From: Candidatus Falkowbacteria bacterium UBA2355
Lineage (GTDB): Bacteria > Patescibacteriota > Patescibacteriia > Patescibacteriales > Patescibacteriaceae
NCBI GenBank assembly: GCA_002344425.1
Contig: DDTV01000005.1
Location: forward strand, 1 to 22,171
Direction of reading: 5' to 3'
Length of the DNA stretch: 22,171 nucleotides
Shown piece by piece: positions 9,206-16,366 of the stretch (position 1 is the first letter of the stretch; each line of letters opens with the position of its first letter). The notes under the pieces are model-generated. The model worked only from the letters and a program-made list of their open reading frames with translations, was not told where the DNA came from and ran no database searches. Made by a program: the position numbers and the translations under genes.

Positions 9206-9853
9206 TTATTTTAAAATCTCATTGATGACGCTTTGCAAATCCGCGTCGCTTAGGGAATTTATATATTCTTGATCGGCGCCGCTCTGCAACAAGAAAGCGC
9301 GCAAGACGGAAGGATCATTCGAAGTGCCGATAATTTTTTTCAAAGCTTCCTTCTCCTCGGCCGTCAAAGTAGAGTTGTTAGAAGAAGTTGACGGTGCGGC
9401 TGTTTGCGTCGGCATAACTCCGAGACCGGAATCAACGGGAGAAATTTCAGCGCCGGTATTCTGTTCTGTTGCGGCGGAACAAATTTGTCCGGTCGGACAA
9501 TTCGGATCGCTGCCCTTTTCAATTTCTTCGCGATCGCTGATCGTATCGCTATCAGAATCTGCCAAGTAGGCGGAAGTTTTGTAAAAATTCAATTCATCCC
9601 AATCGCTCAAACCGTCTGCGTCGGTATCGGTGCTCTTGAGCTTCGCATCCGAATCAAGCGTTTGCGAAGTCGCTTGCAAACTTTTCGGATTTACGCCGCC
9701 GTAAAGAGGATTAACTATATCGCTTTGCAATTTTAAGACCCAAAGCGCAATGAACAGAACTGCCGCACAAGCCAAAACAACAAACGCCGTCTTATGACGC
9801 TTGTCAAAATCATCAAGGTCTAACCGATCAGCCAGTCTCTCAAAAAAAGGCAT
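9206..9853 (-). CDS. Membrane-anchored protein with thrombospondin type 3-like calcium loops
   Basis: A 215-residue protein. A short basic and acidic N-terminus (KRHK at about 19-22) precedes one membrane helix at about 23-43, giving an N-in, C-out topology. Residues 74-115 hold two calcium-loop motifs, DTDADGLSDWDE and DSDSDTISDREE, of the D-x-[DN]-x-D-G-x-x-D type seen in thrombospondin type 3 and dockerin-like repeats, here followed by a small C-x5-C loop. A serine/threonine-rich linker leads to a helical C-terminal tail of about 55 residues. It is encoded three bases before the giant secreted protein and almost certainly co-transcribed with it, so a role in holding or assembling that protein at the membrane is a reasonable inference. 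The start has no clear Shine-Dalgarno and a leader of under 20 bases. Confidence 0.8.
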   Translation of the reverse strand: MPFFERLADRLDLDDFDKRHKTAFVVLACAAVLFIALWVLKLQSDIVNPLYGGVNPKSLQATSQTLDSDAKLKSTDTDADGLSDWDELNFYKTSAYLADSDSDTISDREEIEKGSDPNCPTGQICSAATEQNTGAEISPVDSGLGVMPTQTAAPSTSSNNSTLTAEEKEALKKIIGTSNDPSVLRAFLLQSGADQEYINSLSDADLQSVINEILK

Positions 9854-9877
9854 GGGAATTATTCAATATATGCTCTT

Positions 9878-9906
9878 ATTATACTATGTTAAGCAAAAAG
9901 GGGCAA
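9878..9906 (-). promoter_or_regulatory. Probable promoter for the calcium-loop/giant protein operon
   Basis: On the minus strand TTGCCC (9901-9906, 4/6) lies 17 bases before a perfect TATAAT (9878-9883). Transcription would start near 9871, about 17 bases before the ATG at 9853. The -35 is inside the end of rsmA and the -10 lies in the 35-base gap, which is one of the few intergenic gaps in this block. This suggests the surface proteins can be expressed apart from the housekeeping genes upstream. Confidence 0.55.
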
Positions 9907-10755
9907 CAATCTTATCCAATCTTCAAGGCTCAGTTCCTGTGCTCTGGCCTTCGGATCCACCTTGGCAGTGGAAAAATATTCGAGAATTTTGTCAAGACTT
10001 ATTTGATAGCCGGCCGAGAGATTACTCTTGAGCATTTTCCGCCGCGCTGAAAATCCGATGCGCATCAGGCGCAAAAGCTCGTTTTCATCCCCCTTAAGAG
10101 CACTGAGTTTTTTAAGCCAACGGTCGGTTCTGACAAGCGAGATAACCGCGCTATCAACCTCGGGAGATGGCCAAAAAGCTTTTTTCGAGACATCTCGTAT
10201 GATGCGAGCGTCGGCATAAAGCTGAACCGACAATGCCAACAAACTCATCTTTCCGACCGGTGCAACAATTCGCTCGGCAACTTCTTTTTGCAACATCAAT
10301 ATTAAACGCGCCGGCGCAATCTTGCTTCTATTGCCGCCGACAAAGTGTCTTAAAAAAATCGATGTAATCGTATAGGGCAAATTGGCGACGACCACTAGCT
10401 CTTGATTGGGAATCTTTTTTACTTCTTGTTCCCAAGCGCCGGTAAAGTTCATAATGTCCTCTTGAAAAATCGAAACGTTACGACAATCAGCCAACTCGAG
10501 ACGGTTAGATAAAGCTTGCGCTAATTTTTTATCAAGTTCAACCGCGATGACGCGCTTTGCTTTCTGCGCGCTGCGTAAAGTTAAAAATCCCAATCCCGGT
10601 CCAATCTCTAAAACCGTTTCTTCTATTTTAAGATCAGCCGCCGCTATGATAGCGTCATAAACTTTTTCATCGACTAAAAAATTCTGTCCGCGGTCGCGCG
10701 TCGGTTTAACGCCGTAAAGGCGAGACAGATCTATTGTTTCTTGAAGGAGAGACAT
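9889..10755 (-). CDS. rsmA: 16S rRNA (adenine1518/1519-N6)-dimethyltransferase
   Basis: A 288-residue member of the KsgA/Dim1 family, which dimethylates two adjacent adenines in the 3'-terminal hairpin of 16S rRNA during 30S subunit maturation, using S-adenosylmethionine. The N-terminus has the family RGQNFL motif. The SAM-binding loop EIGPGLG is at about residues 50-56, an acidic VELD follows the second strand, and the catalytic NLPY is at 125-128. The length is close to the family norm of about 270. The ATG abuts the leuS stop with no gap, so the two are likely translationally coupled. Nothing looks broken. Confidence 0.96.
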   Translation of the reverse strand: MSLLQETIDLSRLYGVKPTRDRGQNFLVDEKVYDAIIAAADLKIEETVLEIGPGLGFLTLRSAQKAKRVIAVELDKKLAQALSNRLELADCRNVSIFQEDIMNFTGAWEQEVKKIPNQELVVVANLPYTITSIFLRHFVGGNRSKIAPARLILMLQKEVAERIVAPVGKMSLLALSVQLYADARIIRDVSKKAFWPSPEVDSAVISLVRTDRWLKKLSALKGDENELLRLMRIGFSARRKMLKSNLSAGYQISLDKILEYFSTAKVDPKARAQELSLEDWIRLLPLFA

Positions 10756-13650
10756 TTAGATAACGATATTGACTAGCCTGCCTTTTATAACAATAACTTT
10801 TTTTATTTCTTGGCCGTCAATCCATTTCTGAATATTGTTTTGCGCGAGCGCTGTCTTTTTTATTTCTTCTTCACTAGCCTGCGCGGCAATTTCAAAAGTA
10901 TCGCGTAGTTTACCGTTAACTTGTACTGCAATCGTCGCGGTTTCATTAACTAATAACTTTTCATCATAGCTCGGCCAAGAAGATTTGAAAATTGATTCTT
11001 TGTTGCCAAGCGCTTCCCATAATTCTTCTGCCAAATAAGGCGCAATGGGCGCCAACAGTTGAAGAAAAACTTCCAAAATCTTTTTGGGAATAACCTCGGC
11101 TTCTCCCAGCGCATTGGCTAAAATCATTAAACTAGAAACCGCAGTGTTGAACTTAAAGTCTATAATGTCGTCACCGACTTTCTTAATTGTCTGATGCAAG
11201 AGGGTTTCTAGGTCTTTATTGGCAGGCGCAGTCTCAGAAACCTTGTCTTTTAAGGCAATTATGCGTTTAGTAAAGGCTCCGGCCGCGGCGACGCCCGACT
11301 CTAGAAAGCTGGCCGGCTGAGCAAAGGGACCGATGAACATCATATAAATGCGCAGCGCATCAACGCCGTATTTTTCGGCCATTTCATCCGGATTAACGAC
11401 ATTGCCCCAGCGCTTGCTCATCTTCCGGCCGTCACCGGCTAGAATCAAACCGACAGTTTTAAGTTCGCTAAAGGGTTCGACGCTGGAAACAACGCCGATA
11501 TCATATAAAAATTTGTGCCAGAAACGGGCGTAAATAAGATGACGGGTAATATGTTCATTGCCGCCGATGTAGGTATCGACCGGCAACCATTTCTTTTCTT
11601 TCTTCGAATCAATCAAAGCTGAAGCATTGTTCGGATCGATATAACGCAAATAATACCAACTCGATCCCGCCCATTGCGGCATCGTATTGGTTTCGCGCTT
11701 AGCGGGACCGCCGCAGTGCGGACATTCTACATTGACCCAATCGGCAATACCGGCCAAAGGCGACTCCCCTGTTCCGGTCGGTTCGTAATGTTCGACTTCC
11801 GGCAGTTCAACCGGAAGATCTTTTTCCGGTACGGCGACAGCGCCGCACTTTTCGCAATGGATAATCGGAATCGGTTCGCCCCAATAACGTTGGCGCGAAA
11901 ACACCCAATCGCGGAGTTTATATTTTATGACAGTCCGACCCTTAACAAAGTCCGTAATTTTTTTTCTTGCCTCTTGTGTAGTTAAGCCGTTGAACTGTTC
12001 TGAGTTGCACAAAAATCCGTCATTGGTAAAAGCAGTAAAATTAAATTCTTGCTTACCTTTAATAATCCCCTGTTCGCGCAAAGCTTCAATGCCGCGCTTT
12101 AAAAATTCAAGCCAGTGATCGTAATTTTTTTCTTGCCCTTCTTTAGTATTACGATCTTCCCAGTTGGCAATTATTTCTTCGGCGGTTCGCCAGCCGGTAG
12201 TAAAAGTTTCATGCACCTCGCGTTTACCATCATCCTGCGCTTCGGAATTTAAAACAATCAAGAAACAATCGACCGTGGCGCGGCGAGCGCTTTTTTTCGG
12301 TCCGTTATAATAATGCGAAATACTTGAATACAAATATTCAACCGATTTAAAATCCTGCAAACCGCTTTCCTCGGCCATCTCGCGTCGAATCGCTTGTTCC
12401 GGAGTTTCTCCGTCTTCTCGTCCGCCACCGAATAAGCCGTAAAGACCCTGCCCCCAACCGTCAGCCCATTCAGCCACGGCGAATTTCTTAGTTTTGGGAT
12501 TATAAGCGATTGCACAAACGCCCTTAACCTTTGTTTCATTTTCTCTGCTTACCCCGGTTTCCGGCGCAATGACTTGTTTTATCGGCAAATTATATTTTTT
12601 AGCAAATTCAAAATCGCGTTCGTCGTGAGCTGGTACGGCCATAACGGCGCCGGTCCCGTAATCAGCTAAAACATAATCGGCAATAAAAACCGGAATTTCC
12701 TCATTATTAGCCGGGTTTACCGCCTTAATGCCTTTTAATTCAACGCCGGTTTTTTCCCGCCCTTCAGCCGTTCGATCGATTTCGGTTTTAGCCGCCGCCG
12801 CTTCGATATACTTCTTTATTTCTTTTAGATTTTCAATTTTATCTTCAAGCTTGTGGATCAATTCATGTTCAGGGGCTAATACAATATAGGTAGCCCCGAA
12901 CAAGGTATCGGCTCGAGTTGTAAAAACTGGAATCTTTTCAGAGCTATTAACAATTGAGAAATCGATTTCGGCGCCTTCGGATTTTCCAATCCAATTGCGC
13001 TGCGACTCTTTATGAGATTCATTCCAATTCAAACCATCAAGATCTTTTAACAATCTTTCGGCATAATCGGTAATGCGCAAAACCCATTGGCGCATTGGCC
13101 GCTTTTCGACAATCGAGCCGCAACGTTCACAGCGGCCGTTGTCTAAATCTTCATTGGCTAAACCGGTTTGGCAAGACGGGCACCAATTAATCGGCTCGAA
13201 TGACTCGTAAGCCAAACCCTTCTCAAACATTTTTACAAAAGCCCATTGCGTCCATTTATAATAAGCCGGGTCGGTCGTATTGACTTCGCGAGTCCAATCG
13301 TATGAGAAAGCCAGCTTTTGCATCTGTTCGCGGAAGCGCGCGGTATTTTGCGCTACGATTTTTTTAGGATGAGTTTTAGTCTTAATCGCGTATTGTTCAG
13401 CCGGCAATCCGAAAGCGTCCCAACCGGTCGGATGCAAAACATCATAGCCCTGCATCAAACGCAAACGGGCGTAAACATCGCTGGCCGTATAAATACGGGT
13501 ATGGCCCATATGCAGACCGTCGCCGGAAGGATAAGCAAACATATCGAGAACATAATACTTCTCGGTATTGTCATCGCTCGTCTTATAAAGGTTACTTTTT
13601 CCCCAAGCCGAGCGCCATTTTGCTTCGTTGGTTTTAAAATCGTATTTCAT
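10756..13650 (-). CDS. leuS: Leucine-tRNA ligase with an inserted Nudix hydrolase domain
   Basis: A 964-residue class I aminoacyl-tRNA synthetase that charges tRNA-Leu. It is longer than the usual bacterial enzyme (about 860). The HMGH signature is near residue 49, and zinc-finger-like CPSC...CERC pairs follow at about 157-177. The editing (CP1) domain includes GTGAVMAVPAHDERD, which carries the conserved editing aspartate. The catalytic KMSKR loop is present and the anticodon-binding and C-terminal domains are complete. At the point where ordinary enzymes have a short loop between '...LPIK' and '...GFLCNSEQFNGL', about 170 residues (366-535) form a Nudix domain with a perfect Nudix box at about 408-430. 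Its ATG overlaps the exonuclease III stop (ATGA), and the rsmA ATG follows its own stop directly. The frame runs straight through the insertion. Confidence 0.96.
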   Translation of the reverse strand: MKYDFKTNEAKWRSAWGKSNLYKTSDDNTEKYYVLDMFAYPSGDGLHMGHTRIYTASDVYARLRLMQGYDVLHPTGWDAFGLPAEQYAIKTKTHPKKIVAQNTARFREQMQKLAFSYDWTREVNTTDPAYYKWTQWAFVKMFEKGLAYESFEPINWCPSCQTGLANEDLDNGRCERCGSIVEKRPMRQWVLRITDYAERLLKDLDGLNWNESHKESQRNWIGKSEGAEIDFSIVNSSEKIPVFTTRADTLFGATYIVLAPEHELIHKLEDKIENLKEIKKYIEAAAAKTEIDRTAEGREKTGVELKGIKAVNPANNEEIPVFIADYVLADYGTGAVMAVPAHDERDFEFAKKYNLPIKQVIAPETGVSRENETKVKGVCAIAYNPKTKKFAVAEWADGWGQGLYGLFGGGREDGETPEQAIRREMAEESGLQDFKSVEYLYSSISHYYNGPKKSARRATVDCFLIVLNSEAQDDGKREVHETFTTGWRTAEEIIANWEDRNTKEGQEKNYDHWLEFLKRGIEALREQGIIKGKQEFNFTAFTNDGFLCNSEQFNGLTTQEARKKITDFVKGRTVIKYKLRDWVFSRQRYWGEPIPIIHCEKCGAVAVPEKDLPVELPEVEHYEPTGTGESPLAGIADWVNVECPHCGGPAKRETNTMPQWAGSSWYYLRYIDPNNASALIDSKKEKKWLPVDTYIGGNEHITRHLIYARFWHKFLYDIGVVSSVEPFSELKTVGLILAGDGRKMSKRWGNVVNPDEMAEKYGVDALRIYMMFIGPFAQPASFLESGVAAAGAFTKRIIALKDKVSETAPANKDLETLLHQTIKKVGDDIIDFKFNTAVSSLMILANALGEAEVIPKKILEVFLQLLAPIAPYLAEELWEALGNKESIFKSSWPSYDEKLLVNETATIAVQVNGKLRDTFEIAAQASEEEIKKTALAQNNIQKWIDGQEIKKVIVIKGRLVNIVI
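12045..12555 (-). other. Nudix hydrolase domain inserted in the LeuRS editing domain
   Basis: This segment encodes about residues 366-535 of LeuRS. It opens with a KVKGVCAIAY strand typical of Nudix folds. It then has a full Nudix box (GGREDGETPEQAIRR followed by EMAEESGL) with every conserved G, E, R-E and E-E-x-G position of G-x5-E-x7-R-E-U-x-E-E-x-G-U. Residues typical of a nucleoside-diphosphate-linked substrate hydrolase are therefore intact, implying Mg2+-dependent activity. The substrate cannot be read from sequence. The rest of the CP1 domain resumes immediately after it. Confidence 0.9.
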
Positions 13651-14408
13651 TTCAATTCAAGGCCGACCGGACAATGGTCGGAGCCCATTATATTATCCAA
13701 AATAAAAGCTTTTTTCACGCGCTTGATAATCTTAGCCGATACGAAAAAATAGTCAATTCGCCAGCCGATATTGCGCGAGCGAGCGCCAATCGCCCGATAA
13801 CTCCACCAAGAATATTGGATTTTTTTCGGATTAAGAAATCGGAAGGTGTCAATTAAGCCCGAATCGATAAACTTTTTGCCCCATTTTCTCTCAGGCTCGG
13901 AATAACCCGGTTCGCCCTCGTTAGCTTCGGGACGGGCCAGATCGATTGCTTCGCGCGCGACATTTAAATCGCCGCAAAGGATAACCGGCTTCTTTTTCTC
14001 AAGCTTTTTAATATGCTTAAGCATTGCCGCGTTAAAATCTTCCTTATACTTTATTCGGATAAGACCGGGTTTAGAATTGGGAAAGTAAGCGTTTACAAAA
14101 TAAAAGTCCTTGAATTCAAGGGTTTGCACGCGTCCCTCTCGATCAAATTCGGCAATGCCGAAACCGTTTTTAACTGACAAAGGTTTTACTTTCGTCAAAA
14201 CCGCGGTACCGCTATAGCCTTTCTTTTCCGCCGGATTCCAATATTCCAGATAATCGGCAAAATCAAACTCGGCTTGCGCGCGCGAAGCCTCGTCAATCTT
14301 TATTTCCTGCAAACCTATAATGTCGGGTTTGGCCGAAAGCAAAAAACCCGCAAAATCTTTGCGGACGCAAGCGCGGATGCCGTTGACGTTCCATGACAAT
14401 AATTTCAT
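13647..14408 (-). CDS. xth: Exodeoxyribonuclease III / AP endonuclease
   Basis: A 253-residue member of the exonuclease-endonuclease-phosphatase fold, ExoIII branch. These enzymes cut DNA 5' of abasic sites and trim 3' ends in base excision repair. Motifs in order: MKLLSWNVNGIRA at the start, LQE with metal-binding Glu35, GDLNVA with Asp147/Asn149, the YSWWSYR...NIGWRIDYF block that holds the substrate-binding residues, and GSDHCPV with the Asp244/His245 catalytic pair at the C-terminus. The frame is open further upstream, to 14486. I chose the ATG at 14408 because the family begins exactly at MKLLSWN and the longer version would overlap the divergent operon. The stop overlaps the leuS ATG. 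Confidence 0.95.
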   Translation of the reverse strand: MKLLSWNVNGIRACVRKDFAGFLLSAKPDIIGLQEIKIDEASRAQAEFDFADYLEYWNPAEKKGYSGTAVLTKVKPLSVKNGFGIAEFDREGRVQTLEFKDFYFVNAYFPNSKPGLIRIKYKEDFNAAMLKHIKKLEKKKPVILCGDLNVAREAIDLARPEANEGEPGYSEPERKWGKKFIDSGLIDTFRFLNPKKIQYSWWSYRAIGARSRNIGWRIDYFFVSAKIIKRVKKAFILDNIMGSDHCPVGLELK

Positions 14409-14421
14409 AGCATTGTATAAT
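14393..14421 (+). promoter_or_regulatory. Near-consensus promoter of the DsbA-pilin-hydrolase operon
   Basis: ATGACA (14393-14398, 5/6 match to TTGACA), a 17-base spacer and a perfect TATAAT (14416-14421). Transcription would begin near 14428, giving a leader of about 29 bases before the ATG at 14457. The -35 lies inside the first codons of the divergent exonuclease gene. A weak AAGGG at 14437-14441 is too far (15 bases) from the start to be a good ribosome site. Confidence 0.7.
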
Positions 14422-14423
14422 AA

Positions 14424-14452
14424 AGTATAGCCGACTAAGGGCCTAATCGCAA
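14424..14452 (-). promoter_or_regulatory. Promoter of the exonuclease III-leuS-rsmA operon
   Basis: On the minus strand TTGCGA (14447-14452, 4/6), 17 bases, and TATACT (14424-14429, 5/6). The start would fall near 14417, leaving a leader of under ten bases before the ATG at 14408. It lies back to back with the plus-strand promoter at 14393-14421, so the two polymerase sites overlap and should compete. Confidence 0.55.
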
Positions 14453-14456
14453 TCAC

Positions 14457-15182
14457 ATGCTTCCTAATGACCCGATTCGCCATCATCGAATAAAGAAAAT
14501 CGTCATAACCATAATTATCGTCCCGATTGCTTTGTTTTTAATGCTTCTCATCGTTGGTTTGGTTGCTTCGGTCTTTGAAAGAAGCAAACAAATCAGATCC
14601 GGGAATTATAATATCATCAAGCAGGCCGAAACCAATGCGCCGGCCAATACTTACACTGAGGCGGAGAAACGCCTGATTGAAGGGCTGGGCACTCAAAGTT
14701 TCGGCTCGAGCAATCCGAAGTTAACAATCGTTCAGTTCGCCGATTTCGCCTGTCCTTATTGCCGCGCTTCTTTTGCGGGCTTTCGCGAATTAAGCCTGAA
14801 ATACCAAGCCAATGTCAAAATCATTTTCCGTGATTGGCCCGGACATCAATATTCAATCCAACTTGCCCTTGGAGCTTATTGCGCGGGAGAACAAAATAAA
14901 TTTTGGGAAATGCATGATTTACTTTATCTGAATCAATCGGACAGTTTCGGGGCGGATAAAAACGATTTGGCTAGACTCGCCTCCGAACTAAATATTTATA
15001 ACGAACAATTCCAAAGCTGTTTTGATTCTAAGAAGCATCTGGCTTTGATTCAAAAAAATACACTTGATTCACAAAGTCTCGGCGTCGCCGGTACGCCGAC
15101 TTGGTTTTTTAATGGCACTAAAATAGAAGGGGCGCTAGATAAAACCGAGTTGGAAGACCTAATCAAAGTCTATGTTGAGTAA
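14457..15182 (+). CDS. Membrane-anchored DsbA-like thiol-disulfide oxidoreductase
   Basis: A 241-residue protein with one N-terminal membrane helix at about 12-38 and a thioredoxin-fold domain outside the membrane. The redox motif C99-P-Y-C102 follows a VQFADFA strand, an alpha-helical insertion spans the middle, and the cis-proline loop GTPTWFFNG sits at about 214-222, all as in the DsbA/Thioredoxin_4 family. It should introduce or shuffle disulfides in exported proteins. It is the first gene of an operon whose next six products are cysteine-rich, and the divergent block encodes a giant cysteine-rich protein, so these are its likely substrates. The next gene starts 11 bases before its stop. 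No DsbB/VKOR partner is visible in the window to reoxidise it. Confidence 0.93.
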   Translation: MLPNDPIRHHRIKKIVITIIIVPIALFLMLLIVGLVASVFERSKQIRSGNYNIIKQAETNAPANTYTEAEKRLIEGLGTQSFGSSNPKLTIVQFADFACPYCRASFAGFRELSLKYQANVKIIFRDWPGHQYSIQLALGAYCAGEQNKFWEMHDLLYLNQSDSFGADKNDLARLASELNIYNEQFQSCFDSKKHLALIQKNTLDSQSLGVAGTPTWFFNGTKIEGALDKTELEDLIKVYVE

Positions 15183-16365
15183 ACTAATTTTTACCTCTTT
15201 CCTTTTCTTAATCATAGTCTTGCCTGCGCAGGCCGAAGATATCGGTTGTTGCGCCAAATACGCCAAAGAAACCAATGTTCTGACTACTGTTGATTTAACG
15301 CAAAAGCAATGCGACGACATAGAACCCGATTACGCAAAAACCGAATGGGATGGAACAAAACGAGCGCTCGGCAATAAATGCGAAGCCAAACTCGATACAA
15401 CAGCGAGCAAAGTCGGCGAAATCACCGAGTTTACTCCGCAGGTCACGATTCCCGGTTCCGAGTATGTCGCCGGCAAACCTATTAAGCTGGCCGCCAGCAC
15501 TAAAGCTTTGGCCGACTATGTAATCGCAATCTTCAAATACTCTATCGGCGTCATTGGTATTATTTCAGCCATTGTTTTAATGGTGGGCGGCGTACGCTGG
15601 TTAACGGCCGGCGGCAATGCGACCGCGGTTGGCGAAGCCAAATCCTATATAATTTCCAGTTTAACGGGTCTGGCTCTAACTTTCGGATCATTCTTGCTCT
15701 TATCCTCAATCAACGCTGATTTAAGCAATTTAAAAGTAACGCCGGTCAAGCGTCTTGATTATGTCAGCATGAAAATGGGTTGCTGTCTTAAAACCGATAA
15801 AACCAGCGGAGCGGTTACAGCCGAAACCATCGGTGAAGAAGCCTGCGCCAAAATAGAGTATGCGACCACGATATTTACCGAGGGTTATATCGCACAAGAC
15901 AACAAATGCGTAGAAAATAAAGGCTGTTGTCAAATAACAATCAAAGTCGTTGGTGAGAAATTAAGAGCTTTTAATGTTGATAAAGAGGCTGATTGCAACT
16001 TTGATTATTTCAAGCGTTCGGTTAACGGTAACCTGCCTTTCGGAGCCAGTTTGATTCCTAATTTTGAATTCATGCGCGGCAAAACCGCGGTTAAAGATTT
16101 AATGGCTCCCAATCCGGTTCAATGCGGTGATAAAAACGATCCGCCAACCAACAACTGTTTGCGCGAAACTCAAACCGGCTGTTCGGCTAGCGCTGTCTGT
16201 TGCTCCGGTCTGAAATGCGCGACCGGCGGCAATCCTTCGACCTCCAGTTGCGCCGGCTGTATCCCCGAATGGTATTACGGCTGCACCACCGACTCGGATT
16301 GTTGCTCGGGAATGAAGTGCGAACATGACGGCACCTACGGCCTCAAATGCGTAAAGGCTCAATAG
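15172..16365 (+). CDS. Cysteine-rich VirB2/TrbC-like pilin-core protein with knottin-like C-terminus
   Basis: A 397-residue protein. The signal peptide ends AQA at about residue 21. Three GCC modules, each GCC followed by two more spaced cysteines, begin at about 25, 203 and 251. The first precedes the membrane core and the other two follow it. The core has two helices at about 118-141 and 160-182 separated by the RWLTAGGN turn, as in VirB2/TrbC-type pilins (I believe Pfam T4SS_pilin). The last 60 residues hold CSASAVCCSGLKC and CTTDSDCCSGMKC, the C-x5-6-CC-x4-C spacing of inhibitor-cystine-knot and dickkopf-like domains. Topology puts both ends outside. Unlike its three pilin-core relatives in this operon it has no enzyme domain, so it may be the structural or binding subunit. 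It overlaps the DsbA-like gene by 11 bases. Confidence 0.85.
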   Translation: MLSKLIFTSFLFLIIVLPAQAEDIGCCAKYAKETNVLTTVDLTQKQCDDIEPDYAKTEWDGTKRALGNKCEAKLDTTASKVGEITEFTPQVTIPGSEYVAGKPIKLAASTKALADYVIAIFKYSIGVIGIISAIVLMVGGVRWLTAGGNATAVGEAKSYIISSLTGLALTFGSFLLLSSINADLSNLKVTPVKRLDYVSMKMGCCLKTDKTSGAVTAETIGEEACAKIEYATTIFTEGYIAQDNKCVENKGCCQITIKVVGEKLRAFNVDKEADCNFDYFKRSVNGNLPFGASLIPNFEFMRGKTAVKDLMAPNPVQCGDKNDPPTNNCLRETQTGCSASAVCCSGLKCATGGNPSTSSCAGCIPEWYYGCTTDSDCCSGMKCEHDGTYGLKCVKAQ

Positions 16366-16366
16366 T

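Noticed and set aside
12045..12555. The Nudix segment as a separate gene or a frameshifted insertion
   Set aside because: The LeuRS frame runs without a break through both borders and both flanks match LeuRS, so it is an in-frame domain insertion.
14409..14486. An upstream start for exonuclease III giving 279 residues
   Set aside because: The extra 26 residues do not look like the family, which begins at MKLLSWN, and would cover the divergent promoter and the start of the DsbA-like gene.
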